Assembly: GCA_030531905.1 (NCBI GenBank)
Contig: JAUNMG010000002.1
Span: 1-46,093 of the forward strand
Length of the DNA stretch: 46,093 nucleotides
DNA from: a bacterium
Lineage (GTDB): Bacteria; Bacillota_I; Bacilli_A; RF39; UBA660
Direction of reading: 5' to 3'
Made by a program: the position numbers and the translations under genes. Shown piece after piece: positions 7,736 through 15,195 of this stretch (its first letter is position 1; every line of letters starts with the position of its first letter). The notes under the pieces were generated by a model. That model saw only the letters and a list, made by a program, of their open reading frames with translations, did no database searches and was not told the origin of the DNA.

Positions 7736-7910
7736 TTTCTTCCTCCCTAATGGTGTAAATGTAATTTGCTTCTCTTGGACTAATCATGCTTAATAGATTT
7801 GTTTTATTTAATATATCTTTTAATATTCTTTCTGCTTCTCGTTTGTTTTTTCCTAAAACACATAATTTATCATCTCTATAACTTCTAATATTTACTAAAA
7901 ACTTTTTCAT
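7713..7910 (-). CDS. Small DpnD/PcfM-like protein, candidate antitoxin
   Basis: A 65-residue protein: strand MKKFLVNIRSYRDDKLCVLG, then a helix with REAERILKDIL. The same helix motif, EEAERILKD, occurs in the small ICE protein at 43349-43570, with 26 identical bases. Its end overlaps mazF by 23 nt, an arrangement common to antitoxin-toxin pairs. I see no AbrB or ribbon-helix-helix motif, so antitoxin function is an inference from position only. Confidence 0.6.
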   Translation of the reverse strand: MKKFLVNIRSYRDDKLCVLGKNKREAERILKDILNKTNLLSMISPREANYIYTIREEENAKKNNS

Positions 7911-7933
7911 ATAATTTCCTTTCTTTTATGTAT

Positions 7934-7957
7934 AAAAGCTCTTAAGATAGAGCTTTT
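7934..7957 (-). terminator. Intrinsic terminator after the sigma/broken-gene transcript
   Basis: The stem AAAGCTCT / AGAGCTTT (7935-7942, 7949-7956) has a 6-nt loop and T-runs on both sides. It lies directly after the stop at 7961 and before the mazF group, so it separates the sigma transcript from the toxin genes. Confidence 0.75.
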
Positions 7958-7960
7958 TAG

Positions 7961-8131
7961 TTATTTTTCACTGTCATATTTTCTCTCGTCCAACAGTATA
8001 TGGACTTCATCAAACGATTGATTGCTAATCAATTCCATAGAAATTTCATCTTCTTGTGGATCTCACAAGACTGCCTCCATTGCTTTGGACTATGGCTAGA
8101 CAGAAGTATCATTGTCTTCATTATTTGTCAT
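7961..8131 (-). pseudogene. Broken small ICE gene with three in-frame stops
   Basis: From an ATG at 8131 a 56-codon frame runs to TAA at 7961 without any indel but with stops at codons 12 (TAG, 8096-8098), 14 (TAG, 8090-8092) and 23 (TGA, 8063-8065). The readable parts look like real protein: MTNNEDNDTSV, SKAMEAVL, DPQEDEISMELI, then FDEVHILLDERKYDSEK. Each stop is one G-to-A change from TGG, so the ancestor may have read VWPWSK and LWDPQE. I do not recognise the family. An intact fragment could start at the ATG at 8038 (25 codons). ATTAGG / CCTAAT just before 8131 can form a small hairpin. Confidence 0.5.
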
Positions 8132-8339
8132 CGCATATTAGGAGCAACCTAATTTTATAGCCAAGTATTTATCGTCAAGCGTACTTGCTAACGTGCTATT
8201 AATAATGAGAATGTATTTGATGAATGTTATTTAATTGTCAAAGAGCTTGAATTCTCAAAAAAGAGAAAACAATTTTGAAAGAGATTTAATCCCTTTCACT
8301 TGTTTCCCCACTTAACTCCAATTTTTAAGGGTATAATTT
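8132..8339. other. Gap between the sigma gene and the broken small gene
   Basis: About 200 bases with no supported frame. On the minus strand it holds TTGACA near 8238-8243 and TTGACG near 8173-8178, possible -35 boxes without convincing -10 partners, and short inverted repeats such as CAAGT / ACTTG. It may be a leader for the broken gene or a small RNA. Confidence 0.3.
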
Positions 8340-8819
8340 TTATTTTTTTAATATTTTTTTCAATTTTGATATTCCACTATCAATACTTTCTTTAACAGAC
8401 ATAATAGAACAATTTTCTTCTTCTGCTATTTTTTTTAATGTCATATTCTCAAAATAATACTTTCTTATTCTTCTTTTTTGTACAACAGATAACTTATCTA
8501 GTGCATTTTTTAAATCATTATGTAACAGTTTTTCTTCAACTTCTTCTTCAACTGATGCTGGTTTATTTATCGATCTATGATATAAAGTTTCCTCAAACAT
8601 TTCTGACTGTTCAATATGTCTTTCGTATTTGTGCATTTGTGATATATCTTCTAATTCAAAACTATCAAATGCAAAGAAAACATTTTTTGATACTTCAATT
8701 TTATTTATATTTCTCTTATTATCTTTAAATATCACATGATATTTATTACTAACTTCGTTATATTCTAAATTATATGGGTTATCATTACTTTTTCTCCTAT
8801 TCTTTTTATATTGTCCCAT
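8340..8819 (-). CDS. Sigma-70 region 4-like regulator of the ICE
   Basis: A 159-residue protein. The C-terminal third (about 105-158) is sigma region 4: LDKLSVVQKRRIRKYYFENMTLKKIAEE, then a helix-turn-helix SIMSVKESIDSGISKLKKIL that would read a -35 element. There is no region 2 core, so like Orf7 of Tn916 it is a partial sigma-like activator. Region 105 upstream is acidic. GGAGG lies 8 nt before the ATG but can be locked in a hairpin with the end of an upstream leader frame. In Tn916 the Orf7 protein drives genes needed for excision (known); here xis, int and mazF lie downstream. Confidence 0.85.
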   Translation of the reverse strand: MGQYKKNRRKSNDNPYNLEYNEVSNKYHVIFKDNKRNINKIEVSKNVFFAFDSFELEDISQMHKYERHIEQSEMFEETLYHRSINKPASVEEEVEEKLLHNDLKNALDKLSVVQKRRIRKYYFENMTLKKIAEEENCSIMSVKESIDSGISKLKKILKK

Positions 8820-8825
8820 TGTTTA

Positions 8826-8872
8826 TCCTCCAATCATTTCAATTTTTTTAATCAAAATGATTAGATGGAGGA
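8826..8872 (-). promoter_or_regulatory. SD-sequestering hairpin before the sigma gene
   Basis: The sigma gene's ribosome site with 8 more bases (8826-8839 on the plus strand, TCCTCCAATCATTT) is complementary to 8855-8862 plus 8867-8872 (AAATGATT, 4-nt bulge, GGAGGA). The leader stop codon (8848-8850) lies in the loop. A ribosome finishing the leader would open the stem and free the site, so sigma translation should depend on leader translation. Confidence 0.65.
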
Positions 8873-9018
8873 CTTCTGCATCTATATAGCTTTATTACAT
8901 AAAAAAAGGCGCTTTCCTCACTCTTGTTAAGAGTAAAAAAAGCGACAAAATCCCTTACAGAATATTTTCGTAAATCTAAATCTAACAAAAAAAAGTAGTA
9001 TTTGTTTTTTATCTTCAT
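8848..9018 (-). CDS. Leader peptide of the sigma-gene attenuator
   Basis: A 56-codon frame whose ATG at 9018 is preceded by GGAG at good spacing; another ATG four codons earlier lacks a site. The peptide (MKIKNKYYFFLLDLDLRKYS..., ending CRSPPSNHFD) is aromatic- and Leu-rich and matches no enzyme family. An intrinsic terminator lies inside the frame and the 3' end forms one arm of the hairpin hiding the next gene's ribosome site. These properties fit a regulatory leader, as before tet(M) in Tn916, rather than a functional protein. Confidence 0.55.
   Translation of the reverse strand: MKIKNKYYFFLLDLDLRKYSVRDFVAFFTLNKSEESAFFYVIKLYRCRSPPSNHFD
8901..8944 (-). terminator. Intrinsic terminator (attenuator) inside the leader frame
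   Basis: On the minus strand the stem CGCTTT...ACTCTT / AAGAGT...AAAGCG (8939-8944 and 8929-8934 with 8920-8925 and 8910-8915) is followed by seven T's. It would stop transcription before the sigma gene unless a ribosome translating the leader follows closely. Confidence 0.8.
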
Positions 9019-9066
9019 AGGCAGCTCCATATGAGCAATGCCATAAGGTAAAAATAAATACTACTT
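8993..9066 (-). promoter_or_regulatory. 11-bp inverted repeat around the leader start
   Basis: AAGTAGTATTT in the leader RNA (9056-9066) pairs perfectly with AAATACTACTT (8993-9003), enclosing the leader's ribosome site and ATG. A second copy of the first arm lies upstream at 9153-9163. The stem could hide the leader start or set up a choice of structures. Confidence 0.55.
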
Positions 9067-9191
9067 AAAAAATATTTTGCTTATTTATTATTAACTATTA
9101 CATTATTGAATTATGAGTTTAAATACTACATACTACAATACTGCTATACTACAAATACTACTTAACTACACACCCCTGATTTTACTACAAT
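9067..9191 (-). repeat. GTAGTA-rich 5' region of the sigma leader
   Basis: Between about 9121 and 9191 TACTAC (GTAGTA on the minus strand) recurs six times at irregular spacing, including the 11-mer AAATACTACTT at 9153-9163 that repeats at 9056-9066. No gene is seen. It may bind a regulator or form RNA structure. I could not identify a convincing promoter for the leader; it should lie in or just above this stretch. Confidence 0.45.
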
Positions 9192-9288
9192 CAACTCACT
9201 TTCTAATAACCTAATAGCACTTGGCATTGCTATCATATATATTGTATATCAATATGAAATATTTTTCGAGTTTTTTATAGGCGTATAT

Positions 9289-9317
9289 TTGATTTTATTA
9301 ATATTAAATATTATAAT
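9289..9317 (+). promoter_or_regulatory. Promoter of the zinc-ribbon membrane protein gene
   Basis: TTGATT (9289-9294), a 17-bp spacer and TATAAT (9312-9317). The AGGTGA ribosome site follows about 7 bases later, so the leader would be very short. Confidence 0.6.
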
Positions 9318-9337
9318 TTTAGTAGGTGATAATTTTT

Positions 9338-9898
9338 ATGAAATGTCCAAATTGTGGAAAAATGATGAAAAGAGAGTTTTGTATGTTTTGTGGGTATATG
9401 ATTAATGGTAATTATATTCATAATACTGAAAGTGCTATATCTGATTTAGAGCTATATTTAGGAGAAGAATATAGTAAAATAATTAGAAATCAAAATTACT
9501 TTATCACATTTATATTCGGTCCTTTATATTTATGTTTTCGTGGATTTTTTTTCACAGGATTTATTTTGGAAATATTTAACTGTTTTTTTCTACTATTTAT
9601 TACTACAATAGGTGGATATCTTGAATTGGCATTTTTTAATTTAGCATATGTTTTCTTCGTTATAGGATTTATACTAAGTAAAATGACATGGATGACGATA
9701 AATAACATAATATATATCAAATTAATAGAAAGAAAAATCAAAAAAATTAAAAATGAAAATGGAAAAAATTATATAAAAGTATTGCAAAATAAAAAAGCAA
9801 CAAAAAATATATTTTTACCATTTTTGGCTATAATATTATACATCATTATATTGCTTTTAATTATTATATTATATAGAATTTTTAAAGGAAATTTATAA
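9338..9898 (+). CDS. Zinc-ribbon membrane protein of unknown role
   Basis: A 186-residue protein. The N-terminus is a small zinc ribbon (CPNCGK, then CMFCGYM; two CxxC pairs at residues 3-17). Three or four hydrophobic segments follow (about 50-115 and 160-183). The ATG at 9338 has AGGTGA 7 nt before it; a GTG four codons earlier would lie inside that site. It is the only plus-strand protein gene I support. It converges end to end with the ABC exporter genes. It may protect the cell from the exported peptide; that is only inferred from position. Confidence 0.7.
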   Translation: MKCPNCGKMMKREFCMFCGYMINGNYIHNTESAISDLELYLGEEYSKIIRNQNYFITFIFGPLYLCFRGFFFTGFILEIFNCFFLLFITTIGGYLELAFFNLAYVFFVIGFILSKMTWMTINNIIYIKLIERKIKKIKNENGKNYIKVLQNKKATKNIFLPFLAIILYIIILLLIIILYRIFKGNL

Positions 9899-10540
9899 TT
9901 ATACGTTTGTTGTTTTCTTTATATTACCACAATCCATTTTATATACTTCATCACAAAGTGTAATAATGTCTTCTTTGATATGTGTTGCCAATATCACAAT
10001 CTTTCCTTTTTTCTTTTCATCCAATAACAAGTTTCTAATTTTTTTTGCGCTTTTTTCATCTAAACCATTAAATGGTTCATCTAGTATAAGTACATCTGGA
10101 TTTTCCATAAGAACTTGAGCAATTCCTAATTTTTGTTTCATTCCTAATGAATATTTATGATATTTTTTATCTTTGTCATCATACAAATCTACTTTTTTCA
10201 AAATATCATCAATTTCTTTTTCTCCAATCTTTTTTTGAATAGATGCCAACAAAACTAAATTTTCTTTACCTGTTAAATCAGGAAGAAAGTTTGGTTTTTC
10301 TATTAATGCCCTAGTGTTAGGAGGAAATATTTTATTTTTATTTATATCAACACCATCATATAAAACCACACCTGATGATGGTTCATAAAAAGAGCATATA
10401 ATTTTAAGTAGTACGCTTTTTCCAGAACCATTTCTACCAATTATTCCATAGATTAATCCACTTTTAAAAGTAATAGTTACATTACTTAATACTTCTACAT
10501 CTTTAAAATCTTTTTTTATTTGTTTTAACTCTAATTTCAT
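9899..10540 (-). CDS. ABC transporter ATPase subunit (exporter/immunity type)
   Basis: A 213-residue nucleotide-binding subunit with Walker A (GRNGSGKS, about residue 36), signature YSLGMKQKLGIAQ (about 128), Walker B (VLILDEPFNG, about 150) and the H-loop histidine (LATHIKED). The short single-domain form with a GMKQKL signature is typical of bacteriocin-immunity and BcrA-like exporters. The stop overlaps the plus-strand gene's end by adjacency, and its ATG overlaps the stop of the next membrane gene upstream by one base, so the four genes form one operon. Confidence 0.92.
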   Translation of the reverse strand: MKLELKQIKKDFKDVEVLSNVTITFKSGLIYGIIGRNGSGKSVLLKIICSFYEPSSGVVLYDGVDINKNKIFPPNTRALIEKPNFLPDLTGKENLVLLASIQKKIGEKEIDDILKKVDLYDDKDKKYHKYSLGMKQKLGIAQVLMENPDVLILDEPFNGLDEKSAKKIRNLLLDEKKKGKIVILATHIKEDIITLCDEVYKMDCGNIKKTTNV

Positions 10541-11235
10541 TATATTTTCCCTACTTTCTGAATTATTTTTTTACTATTATATTTAAAAATATATTTTAAT
10601 GCACTTAGTAACAATAATATACATATTGCTATATATACTATATTAATATTAGAAGTACAATTCATTATGTTTTTTGGATATAAAAAACAGAATATGACTA
10701 TACTGATCAAAATTATTATTTTTGCTCTATCTAATAGATTAAAAGTTATATAAGCGATCAACGAAAAATATTGTATTAAAATATAATATAAATAATCTGT
10801 GACAAACATTGATGTTATATATGTAATATTTAAATTATAACCAAATAAGTACATAAGTATCATTAGCAATAAATATTCAATAATTTTAAATAAAAACATA
10901 ATTAATAAAAATGAAATATTTTTATTTCTAATCCAACTATTAGGAGTTACTCTTAAAAATATATTATCTAATTGATACCTTACATCTTTAATATATATAC
11001 TGAATACCATATAAATACATATCGACAAATGTAAAACATACATAATTAACTCAATATATAATGAACTATTAATCTTAAAATTATTTCCTAAAATTACATT
11101 TATCATATCAACCAAATCTAGTTTATTCATATTATAAAAAAAACTAACAAATAATATAGAAAATAAATACGTACTTAATATTTTTTTCATTTTGTTAAGA
11201 ACAAATGATATATCATTTAAAAATATATATTTCAT
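10540..11235 (-). CDS. ABC transporter membrane subunit (6 TM)
   Basis: A 231-residue, strongly hydrophobic protein with about six membrane helices and no recognised catalytic motif. It lies between the ATPase gene (1-nt overlap) and another membrane gene (1-nt gap). I take it as a permease subunit of the exporter; the assignment rests on position and topology. A basic cytoplasmic start (MKYIFLNDISFVLNKMKK) fits ABC-2 type permeases. Confidence 0.7.
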   Translation of the reverse strand: MKYIFLNDISFVLNKMKKILSTYLFSILFVSFFYNMNKLDLVDMINVILGNNFKINSSLYIELIMYVLHLSICIYMVFSIYIKDVRYQLDNIFLRVTPNSWIRNKNISFLLIMFLFKIIEYLLLMILMYLFGYNLNITYITSMFVTDYLYYILIQYFSLIAYITFNLLDRAKIIILISIVIFCFLYPKNIMNCTSNINIVYIAICILLLLSALKYIFKYNSKKIIQKVGKI

Positions 11236-11236
11236 T

Positions 11237-11980
11237 TCAAATCCTCTCTTTAAATAACAAATGAAAACCAGTAATAACTAATATTTCAATAAAACCAGCA
11301 AACAACAATGATGAAGTTAATTCATTAATAAAAGTTAAATAATTGGATGTTGTAAAATAATTCCATGGAATAATATTTAATATACTTTTTGCACCTGCGT
11401 TAACTGGATATACAATCAGTCCTATAATAAAGAATATATTAAACCAAATTATTTTTTCACGCCATTTTTGATATAAAATAACATTTAGAATAGAAATTAA
11501 TAAAGTTATTATAATATACCTAATTAAATAAAATATTATATATACACTACTAGTTATAGAATAATTTAAATATGCTTTATTACTTATTATTTTTCCTTTA
11601 AAAATCAAGCAAAAACTTAATATCATTACATAAAGAATTATAAAATATATTATATTATAAATTATTGTAAAAATAATAATTTCTTTAAGGGCATCTTTTT
11701 TTGATTTTTTTCGTATAAGATAATAATCAAATTCTTTAGAAAAAGTGGAACATACAGTAATAGTATTAAATAATATTATAGAGAGTAATATAATATTAAA
11801 AAAAGGAAATTGAAATATAACAATTAAAGAATCTGTTACATTATTTTCATTTATTCCTAATGCCAAAGTTCCATATACTGCTAAAATTATAGTTAACAAA
11901 AATACTATTTTAAATTTTTCTGTATTTGTTAAATAATCCAAAATAACCTTATAATTATGCATTCTGTTTTTCATTCTCAA
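11237..11980 (-). CDS. ABC transporter membrane subunit (ABC-2 type, 6 TM)
   Basis: A 247-residue protein with six predicted helices. It begins with a polar stretch containing YKVILDYLTNTEKFKI, the usual cytoplasmic start of ABC-2 permeases. Its ATG region overlaps the end of the upstream gene by 26 nt. With the neighbouring subunits it would form the channel driven by the ATPase. No close family name can be assigned from sequence alone. Confidence 0.7.
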   Translation of the reverse strand: MRMKNRMHNYKVILDYLTNTEKFKIVFLLTIILAVYGTLALGINENNVTDSLIVIFQFPFFNIILLSIILFNTITVCSTFSKEFDYYLIRKKSKKDALKEIIIFTIIYNIIYFIILYVMILSFCLIFKGKIISNKAYLNYSITSSVYIIFYLIRYIIITLLISILNVILYQKWREKIIWFNIFFIIGLIVYPVNAGAKSILNIIPWNYFTTSNYLTFINELTSSLLFAGFIEILVITGFHLLFKERI

Positions 11981-12911
11981 TCACCACTTTCTCTTTATTT
12001 GATAATTTATAACATATAAATATAAAATTACATAAAAATATCAAAAAAGCAATCAGTATCAAAATAGCATAATTCATTGGCTGATTAAAAAACCAATATC
12101 CAGTAATATTAAAATATTCTGTTAACTCTTTTAATCCAAAAACTTTGTTAATTATTATTGAATATATAATTATATATATAATTAAATCTTCAAATATAAA
12201 AGTTATATAAGCAATAATACTAGTTATAATAGGATTTTTATTTTTTACTGAATAAAATAAACCTATACATCCATAAACAATGCTCATAATATATTGTAAT
12301 AAACATATCATAAAACCATAAAATATGAAATTTTTATATTTCCATGAATCATAAACTACTATATTTTTTACAGTAGGATCTACATTAAAATTAAATTTAG
12401 TAATCAAACAAGAGCAAACAAAAATAATTATTAAACTACAAGGAAGAATAAATGCAATCTTCATTAATTGAAATATTTTTTTCTTTAAATATTGTTTATA
12501 ATTCATTCTCATTAAATAATTTTTAAACATTCCTGAATTAAATTCTGCATGAACTGTTCCAATTATGGCAATAATTATTAACATTGGTGATAATAATTGT
12601 AGTATTGAAAATAAATTATTTTCGACTATTTCACATGTTAATGTAATTGCATCTAACTTATCAAATTTTTCTTTTGGATTATTATTTTCTATATAATTAT
12701 TGAGTTGTGACTCATCAGAAAAAAACGAACAATATTTATTACCTTTAATATCTTTTTTATAACATTTTTCTTTTATTTCATAGTATGATTTTGAATATGA
12801 ATAATAATCTTTAAAGTATTGATAAAATGAAAAAAATATTATTGATAAAATGACAACAAAGATAAAAATTATGGATTTATTTTTTCTAAAAAATGTATTT
12901 ATTTTTTTCAT
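11955..12911 (-). CDS. ABC transporter membrane subunit with extracellular loop
   Basis: A 318-residue membrane protein. One helix near residues 14-32 is followed by an external loop of about 60 residues with three cysteines (KEKCYKKD, KYCSFF), then helices near 95-120, 145-170, 190-215, 230-255 and 280-300. This resembles ABC-2/YhaP-like permeases of peptide-export systems. GGAGGCAAT precedes the ATG. The upstream gene encodes the small secreted peptide, so it may be the first transporter gene of a peptide, immunity and export operon. Confidence 0.7.
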   Translation of the reverse strand: MKKINTFFRKNKSIIFIFVVILSIIFFSFYQYFKDYYSYSKSYYEIKEKCYKKDIKGNKYCSFFSDESQLNNYIENNNPKEKFDKLDAITLTCEIVENNLFSILQLLSPMLIIIAIIGTVHAEFNSGMFKNYLMRMNYKQYLKKKIFQLMKIAFILPCSLIIIFVCSCLITKFNFNVDPTVKNIVVYDSWKYKNFIFYGFMICLLQYIMSIVYGCIGLFYSVKNKNPIITSIIAYITFIFEDLIIYIIIYSIIINKVFGLKELTEYFNITGYWFFNQPMNYAILILIAFLIFLCNFIFICYKLSNKEKVVIENEKQNA

Positions 12912-12933
12912 ATTGCCTCCAATTTATTAAGTA

Positions 12934-13398
12934 AGATAGAGTGATTTACATTATTTTATCTAATAAAACTTATATTATTAATAAGACCAAACACCAGAGA
13001 AAGTTGCTGCTGTTGGTAAATTTTTATTTGATTGTAGATTCAATTTAAATGAACCCATGTAAGAATTTTCGCTTCCCCAATTGTTATAAGAATATGGTAC
13101 TTCAATCCATGAAGAGAAACCAGAAGGTGCAAGCATAGAGTATGTTCTTCCAATTATTACTCTTCCGTCACCACTAACATTATCAGTACATCTTGTTTTC
13201 TTTACTCGTTGAATTGAAGAAGTAGATTTGTCCTTTTGAGGAGAAATCCAAGTTCCCTTAATTGCAGGAATAGTTATATTACTTATAGTATATTGACTTG
13301 CACTTACTCCAATTGATGTAAGAGCAAATGCGCATACAAATAGCGCCATTGTATATTTTAAATATTTCATAAAAAAATCCTCCTTTATCACTCTATCT
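12934..13398 (-). repeat. Complementary 11-mers flanking the secreted-peptide gene
   Basis: AGATAGAGTGA lies in the mRNA 4 nt before the peptide gene's ribosome site (13388-13398) and its exact complement TCACTCTATCT lies after the stop, before the first transporter gene (12934-12944). Pairing would loop out the whole peptide cistron and could affect either ribosome site. Confidence 0.45.
12978..13370 (-). CDS. Small secreted peptide, candidate bacteriocin/toxic peptide
   Basis: A 130-residue precursor with a clear signal peptide (MKYLKYTMALFVCAFALT..., likely cut after VSA near residue 24). The mature part of about 106 residues is Ser/Gly/Asn-rich with one cysteine and ends GVWSY. The ATG at 13370 is chosen because AAGGAGG lies 7 nt before it. 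It heads the exporter operon, as in lactococcin 972-like or DUF2712-like loci (secreted peptide, membrane proteins, ATPase), but I cannot match either family with confidence. Inverted 11-mers flank this cistron. Confidence 0.65.
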   Translation of the reverse strand: MKYLKYTMALFVCAFALTSIGVSASQYTISNITIPAIKGTWISPQKDKSTSSIQRVKKTRCTDNVSGDGRVIIGRTYSMLAPSGFSSWIEVPYSYNNWGSENSYMGSFKLNLQSNKNLPTAATFSGVWSY

Positions 13399-13551
13399 CG
13401 ACCTTTATTGTACAATGTATATCCTTAGAAAAAATTAATTATCTCTTAAATGTCGACTTTATACCTTTTTTGGGATTTTATGACGATTTATGGTAAATTT
13501 TGGAAATTTTAATTTACTTATATTTATATTATAACATTCTAATTACAAAAA

Positions 13552-15180
13552 TTATAAATTAATTTTAAAATAATTAAACTGGGATGTTTTATTAAACTCA
13601 TAAGCATTCCATATATCAGTATGATTTGTACTAGGATCGACCATTATTAAACTATTGCCATTAACACCTGTTAATGCTACCCAGTGTTGACTTGTTTCTG
13701 TTGCACCTAATACTTCAATAGTAAGATAATAACCATTATTATAATATTGTGTTATTAATGATAGTTTTTCTTCTCTTGATTTTCCTCTTAAATTAACTTT
13801 TCCAACATATTTAAAATTAGGAACAACTTTTGATATTGCACCATATTGTAAGTTCCCATTACCATCAAAACCTCCATTTTTATTAAGGTGTTCTACAAAA
13901 CTGCCTGGATTAAAGTTTTTTATTGGAGTGCTTATTCCAGATTTTGCTATTAATATTGAAATAGATGTAACTAAACAACCAATATCTCCAATAGTGCTAT
14001 TAGTATTTCCTATTTTTATATTAGACCAAGGAGCTCCTCTTTGTCTCCAACTAACATAATCTCCAGATTCCTGATTTCCATATATAACACCATTCCATAA
14101 CATTGAATATTCTTCCTTAGATAACTCTGCAATTTGTAGGTTTTGTGCAGAATTAAAGCCATATTCTAATTTCATTTGTTCTATAGTCTTTGTAGTCATT
14201 ATTATGTGAAGCACTTGTTTTTGAACTTCTTTTGGAGTTCCATTAATATTAATTCCCTGTTCTGTAACTGTCTCTGTTCTAACTTCTGATGATAATTTAT
14301 TCATATCCCAAAATATTTTTTTAATCATGTCTTTTTTTTGATTATCGATTGTAATAACTTCTTGTTCATTATTTCCTTTTGATACTTTTGCAGTATAAAT
14401 AGATAATATATCTTTCCAACTTGCTTGACTACCATCCAGAACAAAACTATCATGAGGATTTTGATCCTGAATACTTTGTAATTTATCCGAAAACTCTCTA
14501 TTACATTCTGCAACTACTTCACTCATTGTAATAGCATTTTCACTCGTTTTTTCACTGGATAAAAATATTCCCATAAATGAACTGCATAGCAGTCCTACCA
14601 AACAAATAACTATTATAACTACTATTGCAATCCAACCACCTGCAATAATAGCAGAAATTAGAGCTTTTGTTGCTGCTATTATTGCTTTAATGCTAGATAT
14701 TGTAGCCTTAACTGTAACTTTTATCCCTTTCACAGTTACTTTTGCAGCATCTTTTGCAAGTTTCATAGCTTTTTGGCTTGCTTTTATTGATTCTTGTGCT
14801 GCTTTTTTTGTATTTTTTGCTACTGTTTTCGTTGTTTTGATTGTTTGTTTTCCTGCTTTTTTACTTGTTTTTTTAGCAATTTTTTTCTTTTTAAACTTAT
14901 CAATTTTTTTCTTTGCTTTGTATATATTATCTTTTGTTTCAACAACTGACTTTCTTCCTTTATTGTTAATATATCTAACACCCTCATTTGCTAGAGTAGT
15001 AGATGTAGAAGATATTTTATTACTCTCATATTCATATATCGAATTATCATCATTATACAATTGTTCTGATCTATCTTTTACTTTCACTATATTATCTTTT
15101 AATTTTTCTGTTCCTACAACTGCTTTATTTAAAGTTTTAATTTCATGATTAGTTATATCTTTTACTTTAATCTTTGTCAT
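13552..15180 (-). CDS. Conjugation wall protein with C39-like peptidase domain
   Basis: A 542-residue protein. Residues 1-175 are a Lys/Ala/Thr-rich cytoplasmic helix region; one membrane helix follows (about 180-205); the external part ends in a cysteine-peptidase-like domain (about 375-542). Candidate catalytic residues are Cys in GDIGCLVTS, His in SQHWVALTG and Asp in MVDPSTN, the order of peptidase C39-like folds. In Tn1549/CD1108-type elements the protein at this place carries wall-degrading domains for passage through peptidoglycan. GGAGG precedes the start. It lies 15 nt after virB4. Confidence 0.75.
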   Translation of the reverse strand: MTKIKVKDITNHEIKTLNKAVVGTEKLKDNIVKVKDRSEQLYNDDNSIYEYESNKISSTSTTLANEGVRYINNKGRKSVVETKDNIYKAKKKIDKFKKKKIAKKTSKKAGKQTIKTTKTVAKNTKKAAQESIKASQKAMKLAKDAAKVTVKGIKVTVKATISSIKAIIAATKALISAIIAGGWIAIVVIIVICLVGLLCSSFMGIFLSSEKTSENAITMSEVVAECNREFSDKLQSIQDQNPHDSFVLDGSQASWKDILSIYTAKVSKGNNEQEVITIDNQKKDMIKKIFWDMNKLSSEVRTETVTEQGININGTPKEVQKQVLHIIMTTKTIEQMKLEYGFNSAQNLQIAELSKEEYSMLWNGVIYGNQESGDYVSWRQRGAPWSNIKIGNTNSTIGDIGCLVTSISILIAKSGISTPIKNFNPGSFVEHLNKNGGFDGNGNLQYGAISKVVPNFKYVGKVNLRGKSREEKLSLITQYYNNGYYLTIEVLGATETSQHWVALTGVNGNSLIMVDPSTNHTDIWNAYEFNKTSQFNYFKINL

Positions 15181-15195
15181 ATTCCACCTCCAAAA

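Noticed and set aside
7961-8131. Genetic-code reassignment of stop codons to Trp
   Set aside because: Both TAG and TGA would have to read Trp, yet other genes here end normally at TAA, TAG and TGA and the tRNA-Trp anticodon is CCA.
12978-13370. Lactococcin 972 assignment for the secreted peptide
   Set aside because: The operon layout fits, but the C-terminal residues do not show the typical tryptophan/histidine pattern, so I keep it as an unnamed candidate.
14690-15148. Plus-strand frame of 152 residues
   Set aside because: It is the reverse image of the Lys/Thr-rich region of the peptidase-domain protein; its Phe/Val-rich composition is what that shadow produces.
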